Shown one piece after another: positions 1 through 9,002 of a DNA stretch of 64,000 nt. Numbering within the stretch: the first letter of the stretch is position 1; each line of letters starts with the position of its first letter. The notes beneath the pieces are model-generated. The model did not search any database and had not been told where the DNA came from. It was given only the letters and a program-made list of their open reading frames with translations. Source of the DNA: Tetraselmis striata (taxonomy: Eukaryota > Chlorophyta > Chlorodendrophyceae > Chlorodendrales > Chlorodendraceae); assembly GCA_006384855.1 (NCBI GenBank), contig VCJN01002475.1:62001-126000 (forward strand), read 5' to 3'. The position numbers and the translations under genes are program-made.

Positions 1-1631
1 TATGTGGCCTTTCTCCCTGCATATAAAGCAACGGCCTTCCTTCTTGTCCTGCTCGACTTCATCGGCAGTCAGTCGACGAGCCATGTCGACGCACCTCGTC
101 GCTCTCCTCGTCGCTCTTCTCGATGCTCTTCTCGGCTTCGTTGACGTCTCGGTCGCCACGGTCGCTATCGTCATCGGTACTATTCATTGGTGCGAGTCGG
201 CCGCGACGGGTGTCGCGATCAGCCTCGCTTTCTGCACACTCCATAGCCATGGCTGACTGTACGGCGTCTTAGGGTTATTGAGGGCAACTTCCTTCCAAAT
301 CCAGGGTTTCAACCCGCGCAGAAAATCGTGTACGTTGTCCTTCTCGTGCCGATGTGGCAGCTCCTATTACTTCTCGCGAAAATAATTCGAGTACTTCTGT
401 ACTGCAGTTTTTTGTGTAGCGCGATCCAAATTACTCCAGCGAAGCGTCGAATTTTCGGCGGTGAGCTTTATTGCCGTACGGGTACCCGTATAGTGCAGCG
501 GATCGGGCCTATAGGTGCATGACTAACGCGTTTATCTACTGGCATGTACTTCTAAGTACTATAATCCACCCACCCGCCCACCCACCCACGGTCCTTAATT
601 ACACAGCCGTCCGATTACGATCTCACGGTTGGGAGGCTATGAGTACTGGTACTCGCTACTCGCTGCTGGTAATGGAATTAAAAAAACTCTGGTACTTCAA
701 AGCGCTGGCAATGCGAACGCTCGCTGCTGGTACTGGTACTCTCTACTCGCTGCTGGTACTGTTGGTAATGATGGTACTGGTATTGGTACTCGCTACTCGT
801 TGCTGGTAATGGAAAAAAACTCTGGTACTTCAAAGCGCTGGCAATGCGAACGCTCGCTGCTGGTACTGGTACTCGCTACTCGCTGCTGGTACTGGTGGTA
901 CTGGTGTGAATTACAAAAAAGGCAGTTCTACAGAATTAGAAATTGGTACTGTAGTGCTGGTACTAGTACTAGTACTCGATACTCGCTGCTGGTAATGTAA
1001 AAAAAAACTGGTACTTCGAAGCGCTGGCAATGCAAACGCTCGCTGCTGGTAGCGACTACTTCAAAGCGCTAGCAATGCAATTCATGGAACTGTAGGCTAG
1101 TGATATAGAACCCGTAATTTTAAAATTTTCTGAAAAATCGACGCATCGCTGATTCAGCTGTTAAGTAATTCTTGAATCATGCCCTCTTCCATTGTCGTGA
1201 TACCGGTAAAACCCGCTCCAACTTCGTCGCTGGTACTCACAACCTAGCTATATCACCATTTTGATATTGCTCCGGACATATAGCCAGATGCCCAGTACAC
1301 GCTATGTGGTTCTTCCGGGTTTAACAATGTGAAACTTCAGATATCCGCGCGCATGTCGAAACCTGTTCCGAATTTCGTCGATATTCGTACTTGATAGTCG
1401 TTCGATCTTTGCTGGCTTGACATCGCTCGGCATAAGTCTCGGCATGTCGCTGGTGTGCTGAGCTAAATGCAACTCCTTCTTCATCTCAAGGTAGGATTCT
1501 CGCCTCTCGGCGCACCACCCGCCGAGGTCGGATGTGCGACCGTAGCAAGTGCCCCCGCTTGGTCGTTTCAGTCGATAGGTGGTGTCTGGTAGTCTAGGGT
1601 GGCCATTATCTCGTCTCTTCTCGCTGTCTTA
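1..1631 (-). mobile_element. Internal part of an LTR-element fragment, no intact ORF
   Basis: No convincing coding region is present. The assignment rests on the right boundary, where a primer-binding-like 14-mer (1632-1645) identical to the one abutting the LTR at 20,349 is followed by sequence laid out like that LTR, with a TATTTATA block about 170 bp further on. On that reading this is the internal region of a minus-strand, non-autonomous LTR element that runs off the left edge. A short minus-strand reading at 59-250 is rich in Asp, Glu and Arg but has no recognisable domain. Confidence 0.35.
625..1085. repeat. Degenerate GGTACT-rich tandem repeat
   Basis: Short motifs of the type CTGGTACT and CTCGCTACTCG alternate with a longer block containing TGGTACTTCAAAGCGCTGGC. 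That block recurs near 690, 823 and 1011, with a decayed copy near 1055. Spacing is irregular (about 45-190 bp), so this is a higher-order, partly decayed minisatellite and not a uniform array. Confidence 0.7.
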
Positions 1632-1645
1632 GCTCCGAAACCAAG
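1632..1645 (-). other. Primer-binding-site-like motif
   Basis: The plus-strand 14-mer GCTCCGAAACCAAG is identical to the one next to the LTR at 20,349. Read on the minus strand it contains TGG two bases from the presumed LTR edge, the complement of a tRNA CCA tail. The shared motif suggests two related LTR families using one primer. Confidence 0.45.
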
Positions 1646-2060
1646 TCTTAGGGCCCATTTAATTTGGGGACCTAACGGTAATAGGTACCCGTATTTACAG
1701 AGTCTCCTCTGTTATCAGCCGAAGGAATAGTAGACAATTGCCGGTCAGTTATGGGTTCAATTACAAATGGGTTCTGTCGTTCTCTCAGCATGGTCGTCGG
1801 CTATTCCGAGGCGGTATTTATACCCGCGAGGAATTCCTGACTAGTATACTCGTAATGTGATGTGATGCAGCTACGGTGTCACGGTGTGCTGTGCCGCAGC
1901 ATCCGTCATATCCGCGTGCGCGTGAAGAACGGGACAGCCAAGCCCTTCCGGGTCGGCTAGGGTTAAAGCTAGGGTTCCATACCCGGTTGAGACCACAGGC
2001 AGGGCACCTGATTGGTTAGGGTTCCATGCCCTGGCCATAGCCCTGAGCGAGGCGCAAGGA
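1646..2060 (-). mobile_element. Probable LTR portion of the left-edge element
   Basis: The stretch starts at the primer-like motif. On the minus strand it has a TATA-like block at about 1813-1822, positioned like the TATA block in the 17,687 LTR. The outer boundary was not found and no second copy is in the window. The boundary bases are not a clean CA, so the edge is approximate. Confidence 0.35.
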
Positions 2061-3694
2061 GACATACATACCGGAGATCAGAGACCCGCCCTAGCACACC
2101 TAGGCGGGACTTCTAAGGGAACTCAGATAGTACCTCTAATCGGGACCTCTAAGGTAGACTACCTGCAGAAGACCAAGTACTGTACTGCTGCTGGTACAAG
2201 GCGCAAGACTCACTGTAGCCGCGGCCGAGTAGTAGTATAGGACTTAATGAGTACAATTAGACAAGGGCAGTGCGTAATGCGTCTGGCGCGCGTGCTATTA
2301 GCACTTAGCGTGACGTGCGGCCGCCTTGCCATGGCCGCCTCCGCCTTCTGGCGGTCCCTCTTCCCCCTTGTCTTGCCTGTGTGTGCCTGTGTGTGCCTGT
2401 GTTTGCCTATGACAGGCATAGGCAAGAGCCTGTGTACGGGACGGAGACGGTGTAAGAGACGGAGATCGGCTTGAGGAACGAGGGCCAAAGGTAATCACGG
2501 TAGCCTGCGTGCTTGTCGTACGGTCGCACGCGTGCTGCTCGCTGCATCGTGCGCGCGCGCTGCTAGTGGTGCTGGGTTGTCACCATTCGACCCGGTACCG
2601 ACGTAAAGTACTGTAGGAACGGTTGATAGCCGCGACCAGCACTGCATAAAGTACTGCATTGCGTGGCAGTGACCTGTGGAGAGAGGCTTCATTGCCACTG
2701 GCATTCACCCCCCTGAGTACGGGCAAGACCAGCAACGCTGGTCTGAACTAAAGCCCTATAGGCGTCTGAGAGGTGCCTGTAGTGACTTAGGTTCGCGTTC
2801 AGACAAGGGGGAAGAGCTCTCGTGGGTGAGAGTGAGTGCTAGAGGTGAGGAAAGGTCTAAGGGGTGTTGGAGACAAACCTATATGGGAACTGCTCGTAAG
2901 AGTACATAAGACTCGAAGGGTGAGGGGACAAAACCCACTAGAGGGTGGGCCAGGAAGGCCCTCGGACTAGTGAGGTGACGAGGTGTGGAGTGGTTCGAGT
3001 TTCCTTTTGGGTTTGGTGACGAGCGAGAGGTAAAGGGTTTGCCACCTCTGGGGACATTTTGTGTTTGTGCCTGAGCGAGCCGTGAACAACGGGGCATTGA
3101 GTGGACGAAGGGCACTAACGCCAAGCTAAGTGTGTTGCTGAGTGGCTCTTTCACCCAGCGCGGCCTCTGAGTGAGAGCCACGGCGTGCCGACGCTCTTTC
3201 ACCATCCCGCGGGAGGTGAGAGAGCGGCGTGTTCCTTTGGGTACCAATTGGCCTGCTCCGGTTCTTTTGGCCTGCTCCGGTTCTTTTGGCCTGCTCCAGT
3301 CCAACGACATGCTCCAGTTCAACGGTTCAACGACGACAGGTGATAGGAAGGAGGCAGGGCGTGAGCCCGGGAGTGGGAGGGCGCCGGCTTCACAGTCGTG
3401 TGTCAGTGCCGGAGTGCACTTGGAGGGAGCGGCATCGCCGCCTGAGGGCCCCGGCGAGGGTGACGGCTGGCGGGTGCGTGGCTCAGCTCGGTGCCAACCT
3501 CTTCGTGGCGGTGGAGTGGATCTGAGGTTCATCGGCACTGAGTTATACCGGACGTTGGAACTGTTCGTGTATCGGCTTGAGACGGGTGTGCGCCAACACC
3601 GGCGAGGCGACGCGGCAGCGGCCCTCAGATTTCTGAGGCCGCGTGCACGCAGCCCCACTTCTGAGCTTGAGGGCCCCGGCGTGGGCGACGGCCA
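2061..3694. other. Non-coding leader or unassigned sequence before Gypsy Gag
   Basis: No domain is recognisable. There is a short triplication of a GGCCTGCTCCGGTTCTTTT unit at about 3250-3297. By eye, no direct-repeat partner was found downstream of 10,800 that would mark Gypsy LTRs, so the 5' end of that element is not defined. The open minus-strand reading at 2879-4054 is low-complexity and antisense to Gag. Confidence 0.4.
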
Positions 3695-6121
3695 GTGGAC
3701 GCGCTGGAAAGCGCAGAGGGCGGCTTTGCCCTGGGCGACCTGTGGGCAGCACTGGACGAGCTGGAGGAAGACCAGCTGATTGAGGAGGTCGTGGAAGGGC
3801 TGCTGAACGACGTAGACGCATCCAACCAGGAGGGTGAGGAGTGCGATCACGAGAACGCGTACGCATACAACATCAGCGAAGCAGAGGACAGCGGAGACGA
3901 CGAGGACGAGCTCTACTTTTCCCCGCTGCCAACACGCAACCCTAGGCGAGACACTTTGTACGGACACGCGTACTTTGTGGACGACGCAATGAGCGACGAT
4001 GAGATGGAGCCGCGGAGGGGCAAGGGCTCCAACGGGAGGTTGTGGGCGGGTCACGAGAAGGCGACCTCAGAGCACACGTTTGAGACGTGGAAGAACTCTA
4101 CGGACTGTGCCATGGAGAAGGAGCAACAACATGCATTTGACCGCAACAGACCGTTCAACGAGATCCACGAGGTTCACGTGCTGCGGAGCCGCATTCAGCC
4201 AAAGTACTTGGAGTCGCCAGAGACTACACTCATCAGCCGGGGCATCAAGTACGAGGACTCGAGGATCGCACGGAGGCTGGAAGGCGCAGAACGGCTCGAC
4301 TACTACCGCCGGTTGTTGGACGGCATGTGGGAGGAGCTCGTCAACATCACCAAGCAGATCGAGCTGCATTCGGAGCGGTACAGCAAGTGCCATCGCTCGC
4401 TTGGTGAGACTGTGCGCGAGTTCCGCAATCTGTTGCTAACGCACACCAGGGTCAAGAACCTGGTCACCGAGGAGACGACACGCATTGTGGAAATATCGCG
4501 CGTCAACGTGGAGTTCATCGAGCGGGCCTGGGACAAGACGCGTTTCAGCCCCCGCATCAAATTCGCACAACAACAACTCGTGGACTACACGATGGACACC
4601 CACGTGGACAGGACCTGGGAGATGGCTGAGTGGCTCGACAAGCAGGAGCGTGGCAGCATTCACGTGCGCGCTCACTCGCGCGTCGGAGAGGGTGACAACT
4701 ACCATCGACGTGGAGGTGGAGGAGGTGATCGTGGAGGCGGGCGCATGGAGAGGAGCGCTTACGCCCGTGATGGAGATGATGGTGGGCGAGGCAGCCACGT
4801 CAATGAGGCAGGTTGCTATGGTTGTGGGTCGAAAGATCACTACAAGAGCGACTGCCCTCTATGGAGCAAGACGTGCTCGGAGTGTGGCAAGAAGGGCCAC
4901 ATTGCCAAGCGGTGCTGGAAGGCCAACCCTAATCTCCGTCCGGAGACCGCCATGGCAGCAACCAATCCCAGGGAGCACATCAGAGTGCGCGAGGAGCCCA
5001 AGAAGCCGGACCGCAAGTCGTGCATGATGTGTGGCAAGGATGCGGGCCATACAACTGAGGAGTGCGGGAAGCTGCGCAAGTTCGTTGCGAACATGCAGGC
5101 GACAGACGGCCACGAACCCAAGCACCCGCTGCTCAACGGCTATGCTCAAGTCGTCGACAGAGAGGAGGGCGAGGTGGTGGGGCTGGCAGCAGCCAGCCAG
5201 TTGCGCCCCCAGCGTAAGAGCACGGAGGCTCAACGCCATGGCGTCAACACGGTGCGCATGGAGGACGGGGAGCGTGAGGCCAGGCAGCGGAGGCTGCCTC
5301 GCGGCTTCACCACCCCATCGATGGAGATGGCGCAGCAAATGCACAGCCGTACAGAGCTGACGGCGAAGCTCACCAGCGCAGCACAGAGCGTCACAGTGCA
5401 TGTGTCGCGGGCCAACGGCGGTGGACAGCCGCGCATGCCACTGATGGAGATCGCCAAGCGGCTGGTCAAGCACGAGCCCGTGGAGGATGGCTGGGAGAAG
5501 CATGCTGTCATGCGTGCTATGGAGAGCAAGCGAGTCTCCATCAGCTTGATGGAGGCTTACCAGCTCGAGCGCAGCGGCGGCGGGATGATGGAGAGCGTCA
5601 TGGCAACAGCATGGGGCGGCGGTGCCCTGAGTACCGAGCCGATCAGCAGCCACGCTCACTCAGCCAGGACCTCGAGCGAGGAGCGCGCCTTCGAGGCAGC
5701 GCTGATGATGGTGGAGGAGGTCGCCGACCAGCAAAGCGGCGGCAAGTCTACCGCGGAGGAGAAGACCTCTGGCGGAGAGGCTGAGACTGAACGGTCTTTC
5801 GCCGTTTACCGGCCAGGTCAACTCGCGAGACAACGCGAGGAGGAGGAAGATCGCAAGCGTGCAAATGCGCAGCGCAATGCCAACACGGCGGTTGAGGAGG
5901 CATCAGTATGTCGCCCCAGCGGCAAGTGGGAACCCGCCACTGACTATCGACGCAGTGCCACTGAGGCAGACATCAGGGAGCAAGCACTACGGCTGCCCAA
6001 AGGGTCTGAGACCCGACGCTGCCTGGAACAGCAGGCGGAAGTCGCCAACAAGGGCATTTTTGCCCTTCAGCCCACGGGGGCTGAGGCGAAGGAGCAGCCG
6101 GACGGAGACGGCTCGGCTTGA
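3695..6121 (+). CDS. Gypsy Gag with three CCHC knuckles
   Basis: This is a long open frame of about 808 codons, nominally from a GTG. The first in-frame ATG is at 3989, but the codons before it already look coding, so the true start may lie upstream or be lost. The N-terminal third is acidic, the middle helical. A Gly/Arg-rich segment precedes two canonical C-x2-C-x4-H-x4-C knuckles (about 4813-4855 and 4876-4917) and a third with one extra residue (about 5020-5064). Gag coats the RNA in the virus-like particle; CCHC knuckles bind nucleic acid. The C-terminal third is low-complexity, rich in Ala, Glu and Arg. The frame ends at TGA 6119-6121, where the next frame is already open. Confidence 0.8.
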   Translation: MDALESAEGGFALGDLWAALDELEEDQLIEEVVEGLLNDVDASNQEGEECDHENAYAYNISEAEDSGDDEDELYFSPLPTRNPRRDTLYGHAYFVDDAMSDDEMEPRRGKGSNGRLWAGHEKATSEHTFETWKNSTDCAMEKEQQHAFDRNRPFNEIHEVHVLRSRIQPKYLESPETTLISRGIKYEDSRIARRLEGAERLDYYRRLLDGMWEELVNITKQIELHSERYSKCHRSLGETVREFRNLLLTHTRVKNLVTEETTRIVEISRVNVEFIERAWDKTRFSPRIKFAQQQLVDYTMDTHVDRTWEMAEWLDKQERGSIHVRAHSRVGEGDNYHRRGGGGGDRGGGRMERSAYARDGDDGGRGSHVNEAGCYGCGSKDHYKSDCPLWSKTCSECGKKGHIAKRCWKANPNLRPETAMAATNPREHIRVREEPKKPDRKSCMMCGKDAGHTTEECGKLRKFVANMQATDGHEPKHPLLNGYAQVVDREEGEVVGLAAASQLRPQRKSTEAQRHGVNTVRMEDGEREARQRRLPRGFTTPSMEMAQQMHSRTELTAKLTSAAQSVTVHVSRANGGGQPRMPLMEIAKRLVKHEPVEDGWEKHAVMRAMESKRVSISLMEAYQLERSGGGMMESVMATAWGGGALSTEPISSHAHSARTSSEERAFEAALMMVEEVADQQSGGKSTAEEKTSGGEAETERSFAVYRPGQLARQREEEEDRKRANAQRNANTAVEEASVCRPSGKWEPATDYRRSATEADIREQALRLPKGSETRRCLEQQAEVANKGIFALQPTGAEAKEQPDGDGSA

Positions 6122-6465
6122 CACCATCACGTGCGAGTTGCACGTCAACAATACCCTGTTGCAGTGTGAGACCATCTCCGACGGCGGCAGCAGCCACACC
6201 CGCATGAACGCGTCAGCGATGGAACCAAGCGCGGCGGAGGCCGTGGTGAAGGGCGCTGGCGGGTGGGTAGACGTCGACATGGTGGTGGTGCTCGCCAATG
6301 GCAAGCGCTCATGCGAGCAGCAACGACGATTGCGGGATGGCGTGGTCTTCACGCTTCGGGACCCCATCACCTCAATCATGGCAGCTCATCACGCACCGCG
6401 CGTGTACGAGAATGGAGGCGAGGCACCGGGCTTGCTGCTTGGTGGACCCACCATCACAGCCCTCC
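6120..6465 (+). pseudogene. Gypsy aspartic-protease-like region
   Basis: In the frame +1 relative to Gag, a stretch after the Gag stop reads ELHVNNTLLQ, then ISDGGSSHTRMN, and later LLLGGPTI. The layout (beta strand, D-x-G-A/S-S-H, then a terminal L-L-L-G-G) follows retroviral-type aspartic proteases of Gypsy elements. The catalytic D-T/S-G is replaced by D-G-G, which would not be expected to work. The frame is lost near 6,450-6,465, where a coding-like reading resumes in the next frame. Identification is by position and pattern only. Confidence 0.45.
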
Positions 6466-6537
6466 GGGCTGCGACCGGACCCGGCGACCAGAATCTGCAC
6501 TTTCCGCGCACCCAACCGACCAGCCGGCAGAGTGCCA

Positions 6538-7870
6538 CTGCTCAGTCAAACGGCGTGGGAACGGCGGGTCCGCGAGCACCAACCTGTGGTGCGCGTGGAG
6601 AGAGCGAGCTACTGCCATGGGGTGGAGCTCGGCGATGATGAGATGGGGGAGGAGAGTGGGGGGGGCAGTGACGTGTCTCACAGCCACGCCGCCCACGAAC
6701 CCTCACGGCGTGACGTGCAAAAGTCCAAGACCTGCGAGCCGGCAGACCTACCGCCTTTGCGGGATGTGCAGAGCCTGCAGCGTCACGGGCTGGCGAGGCT
6801 GAGCACCCGCGAAGAGGGCATCAGCCTGTACGAGCCATGTGGCGGAGGCTACGTTGCCGTGCTGAATGCCATGCTGGCCAACGGTCAGAAGGTGGCCAGA
6901 TACCGGCATTCGGACATCGACCCGGCAGCCCGCAAGGCCGCTGGGCAACGTGTTCAAGGAGCTCAGTAGGAGATATCCGGATCTACTACCAGCTAGCGCG
7001 ATCAAGGGGTGGGACTCGTTCCCACAGGACATCACGGCGATCACAGCGGAGGACGTGAGGCGCCTGCCATACATAGACATAGTGGGGTGTGGATGGCCTT
7101 GCCCAGGCATGAGCAGAGCCAATCGCAACGCGCTGGGATTGCGCGACCGGAGGTCACGTTTGCTCTTTCACGTGGCCGCGTTCATCGAGAAGCTCGAGGA
7201 GAAGCAGCCCACCGGCGTGGGGTGGCTGTTGGAGAACGTGGATACGAGCGGAGACGAGAGACTGTACATCAAAGAGTCTGAGAAATACATCACGAAGATC
7301 ATCGGGAGAGCGCTCGTGATTGATGAGGCGGGCTGTGGAGCGAATCATCACCGAGTGCGACGATTCTGGACGAACATGGGGGACGTGGAGAGACTGAAGT
7401 TGGCGTGGGAGAGGCGGGCGGACATGCAGCCACGACTGCTGCGAGAGGTGCTGCCACCGCACCTACGGCCGCATGTCAATCTGCCGACACCACCCAACGG
7501 AGTTCGCGTCAACAAACCGGGGCAGCCACGCGCGTTGCCAACGATCTTGGCGCGATCGGACACAGATGCCTACTCCGGCGAGGGGGCCGGCATGTTGTTC
7601 AACATCAACACGGGCGAGTGGGAACGGCCCACTGTCCACCTGAAGGAGGAGCTTTTCGGTTACGAGCCGAACGTAATTCACGGCATATCGCTGCCGGACC
7701 ATGAGCGCCTCATAGGCAATGCCATGGGTCTGCACAGGGTAGCGTGGATCGTCGGGCAGCTCTTCGTGGAGCAGCAGCGACTGAGGGACTTGGAGGAGCT
7801 GGAGCGCGCAGCTCGGGCTGCCCAGGCAGCTCAGCGCGCGGAACGAGAGAGACGAGATCAACGCAGGATG
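6538..7870 (+). pseudogene. C5-cytosine DNA methyltransferase domain inside Gypsy Pol
   Basis: Two abutting frames give one methyltransferase. Frame one (to about 6,935) carries a motif-I-like ISLYEPCGGG and the following YRHSDIDPAA, the AdoMet-binding loop and acidic strand. Frame two carries motif IV as GCGWPCPGMSRAN with the catalytic Pro-Cys, motif VI as WLLENV, motif VIII as HHRVRRFWTNM and motif X as LIGNAMG. Pro-Cys not followed by Gln, the LLFH segment after motif IV and the RFWTNM block are closer to the DNMT3/DRM layout than to bacterial PCQ enzymes. The expected activity is transfer of a methyl group to C5 of cytosine. A +1 frame change at about 6,935 splits motif I from motif IV, so this copy is broken unless it is recoded. 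An Arg/Glu/Ala-rich tail follows motif X. Confidence 0.82.
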
Positions 7871-8105
7871 CAGAGATCCTGCGGGAGAGCATGGCAGCAG
7901 CTGTGTCAACAGGCGCTATGCTGCTGGCTGCTGCTCATTTGGTTGGGCGGCACGTCAATGCACTTCTGCGAGGCGAGTCGTCTCGGCAACACCACGGTGT
8001 TAGCCATGTTCGTGGCAGTGATGGTGCGCGCGAGCGCGCGCTACCGCCGCGAGGTGACGGCGACAAGCAGGGCGGGGCGCCGAGCTTTCGGCGCCAACGC
8101 CGTGC

Positions 8106-9002
8106 GTGTCGGACGGCGGCGGGACTGCGCAACGGAGTAGCGCTGCTGCGTGGGCCAATCGTGGCTACACGCAGGCAAGTATGAATGATCACGTGGAGGA
8201 TGTTCGCAGCCTGAAGGATCCTGAGAAACACTGGCGGTGCGGGCGCGAGTGCGAGGCTTCACAGCAACGACAGCTAGTGGAGCTCTGCGACAGCTTTTGG
8301 GATGACGTGTGGGTGTGGTCCGTCAGCGACCTACCGGCCGTCAACCACTGGGAGTTCAGGATACCGACGACCAACACGCAGCCCATCAAGCGACCCAAGT
8401 ACCGATTGAGCAAGACTGAGTGGGACTTCGTGGACAGCTGGTGCAAGGAGCTGTTGGCAGCTGGGGCGATCCGCGAGAGCCAATCTCCCTACAGCATCCC
8501 AGTAGTGTGTCCACCGAAGAAGGACGACGACGGCAACTGGACCGGGATCCGGGTGTGTTTGGACGCTCGCCCGTTGAACAGGGTCACTGAGTCGTGGGCG
8601 TATTGTATGCCCAAGACAGACGAGCTACTCAGCAAGGTCGCAGGCGCGCGCATGTACAGCGGGTTTGACGCCAAGTTGGCGTTTCATCAACTGCCCATCG
8701 CAGAGGAGGACAGACACAAGACTGCCTTTTGGGGCAGCGACCGGCAGTATGATTGGTGCCGGATGGCGATGGGCTTCAAGAACGCCAGCCAAGCATGGCA
8801 GCGTGTCATGGATGAGGCCCTTGGCGATCTGCCGTTCGTGGCGGTTTACGCCGATGACATCTGTGTCTTTTCAGGCGCAGCCGAGATGAGCGACGCTGAG
8901 GTGTTTCATCAGCACCTTCAGCATTTGGAGACGGTGTTTCAGAGGCTCGCAAAGGCGGGCATCAGACTGGCGCCCGGCAAGGGGCGCATGGCCGTGAGGT
9001 AG
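8106..9002 (+). pseudogene. Gypsy reverse transcriptase, cut by an in-frame TAG
   Basis: The reading covers the N-terminal RT fingers (KRPKYRLSKTEWDFVD), the SPYSIPVVCPPKK block, the RVCLDARPLNRVT block, GFDAKLAFHQLPI, the FGLK-equivalent MAMGFKNASQAWQRVMD and the catalytic VAVYADDICVFSG (about 8838-8876). It polymerises cDNA from the element RNA. A plausible start is ATG 8181; an earlier ATG at 8106 overlaps the end of the methyltransferase frame by 35 bp. TAG at 9000-9002 interrupts the conserved segment just before FLGH. It is one substitution away from GAG, and the same frame continues without shift. Confidence 0.88.

Noticed and set aside
2879..4054. Long minus-strand open frame (391 codons)
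   Set aside because: Antisense to the Gypsy leader and Gag, low-complexity Ser/Pro/Arg-rich, no domain; GC-rich antisense frames are often open.
6538..7870. Host DNA methyltransferase gene next to a transposon
   Set aside because: It lies between protease and RT in the same orientation, and frames overlap the RT frame; no separate promoter or introns seen.
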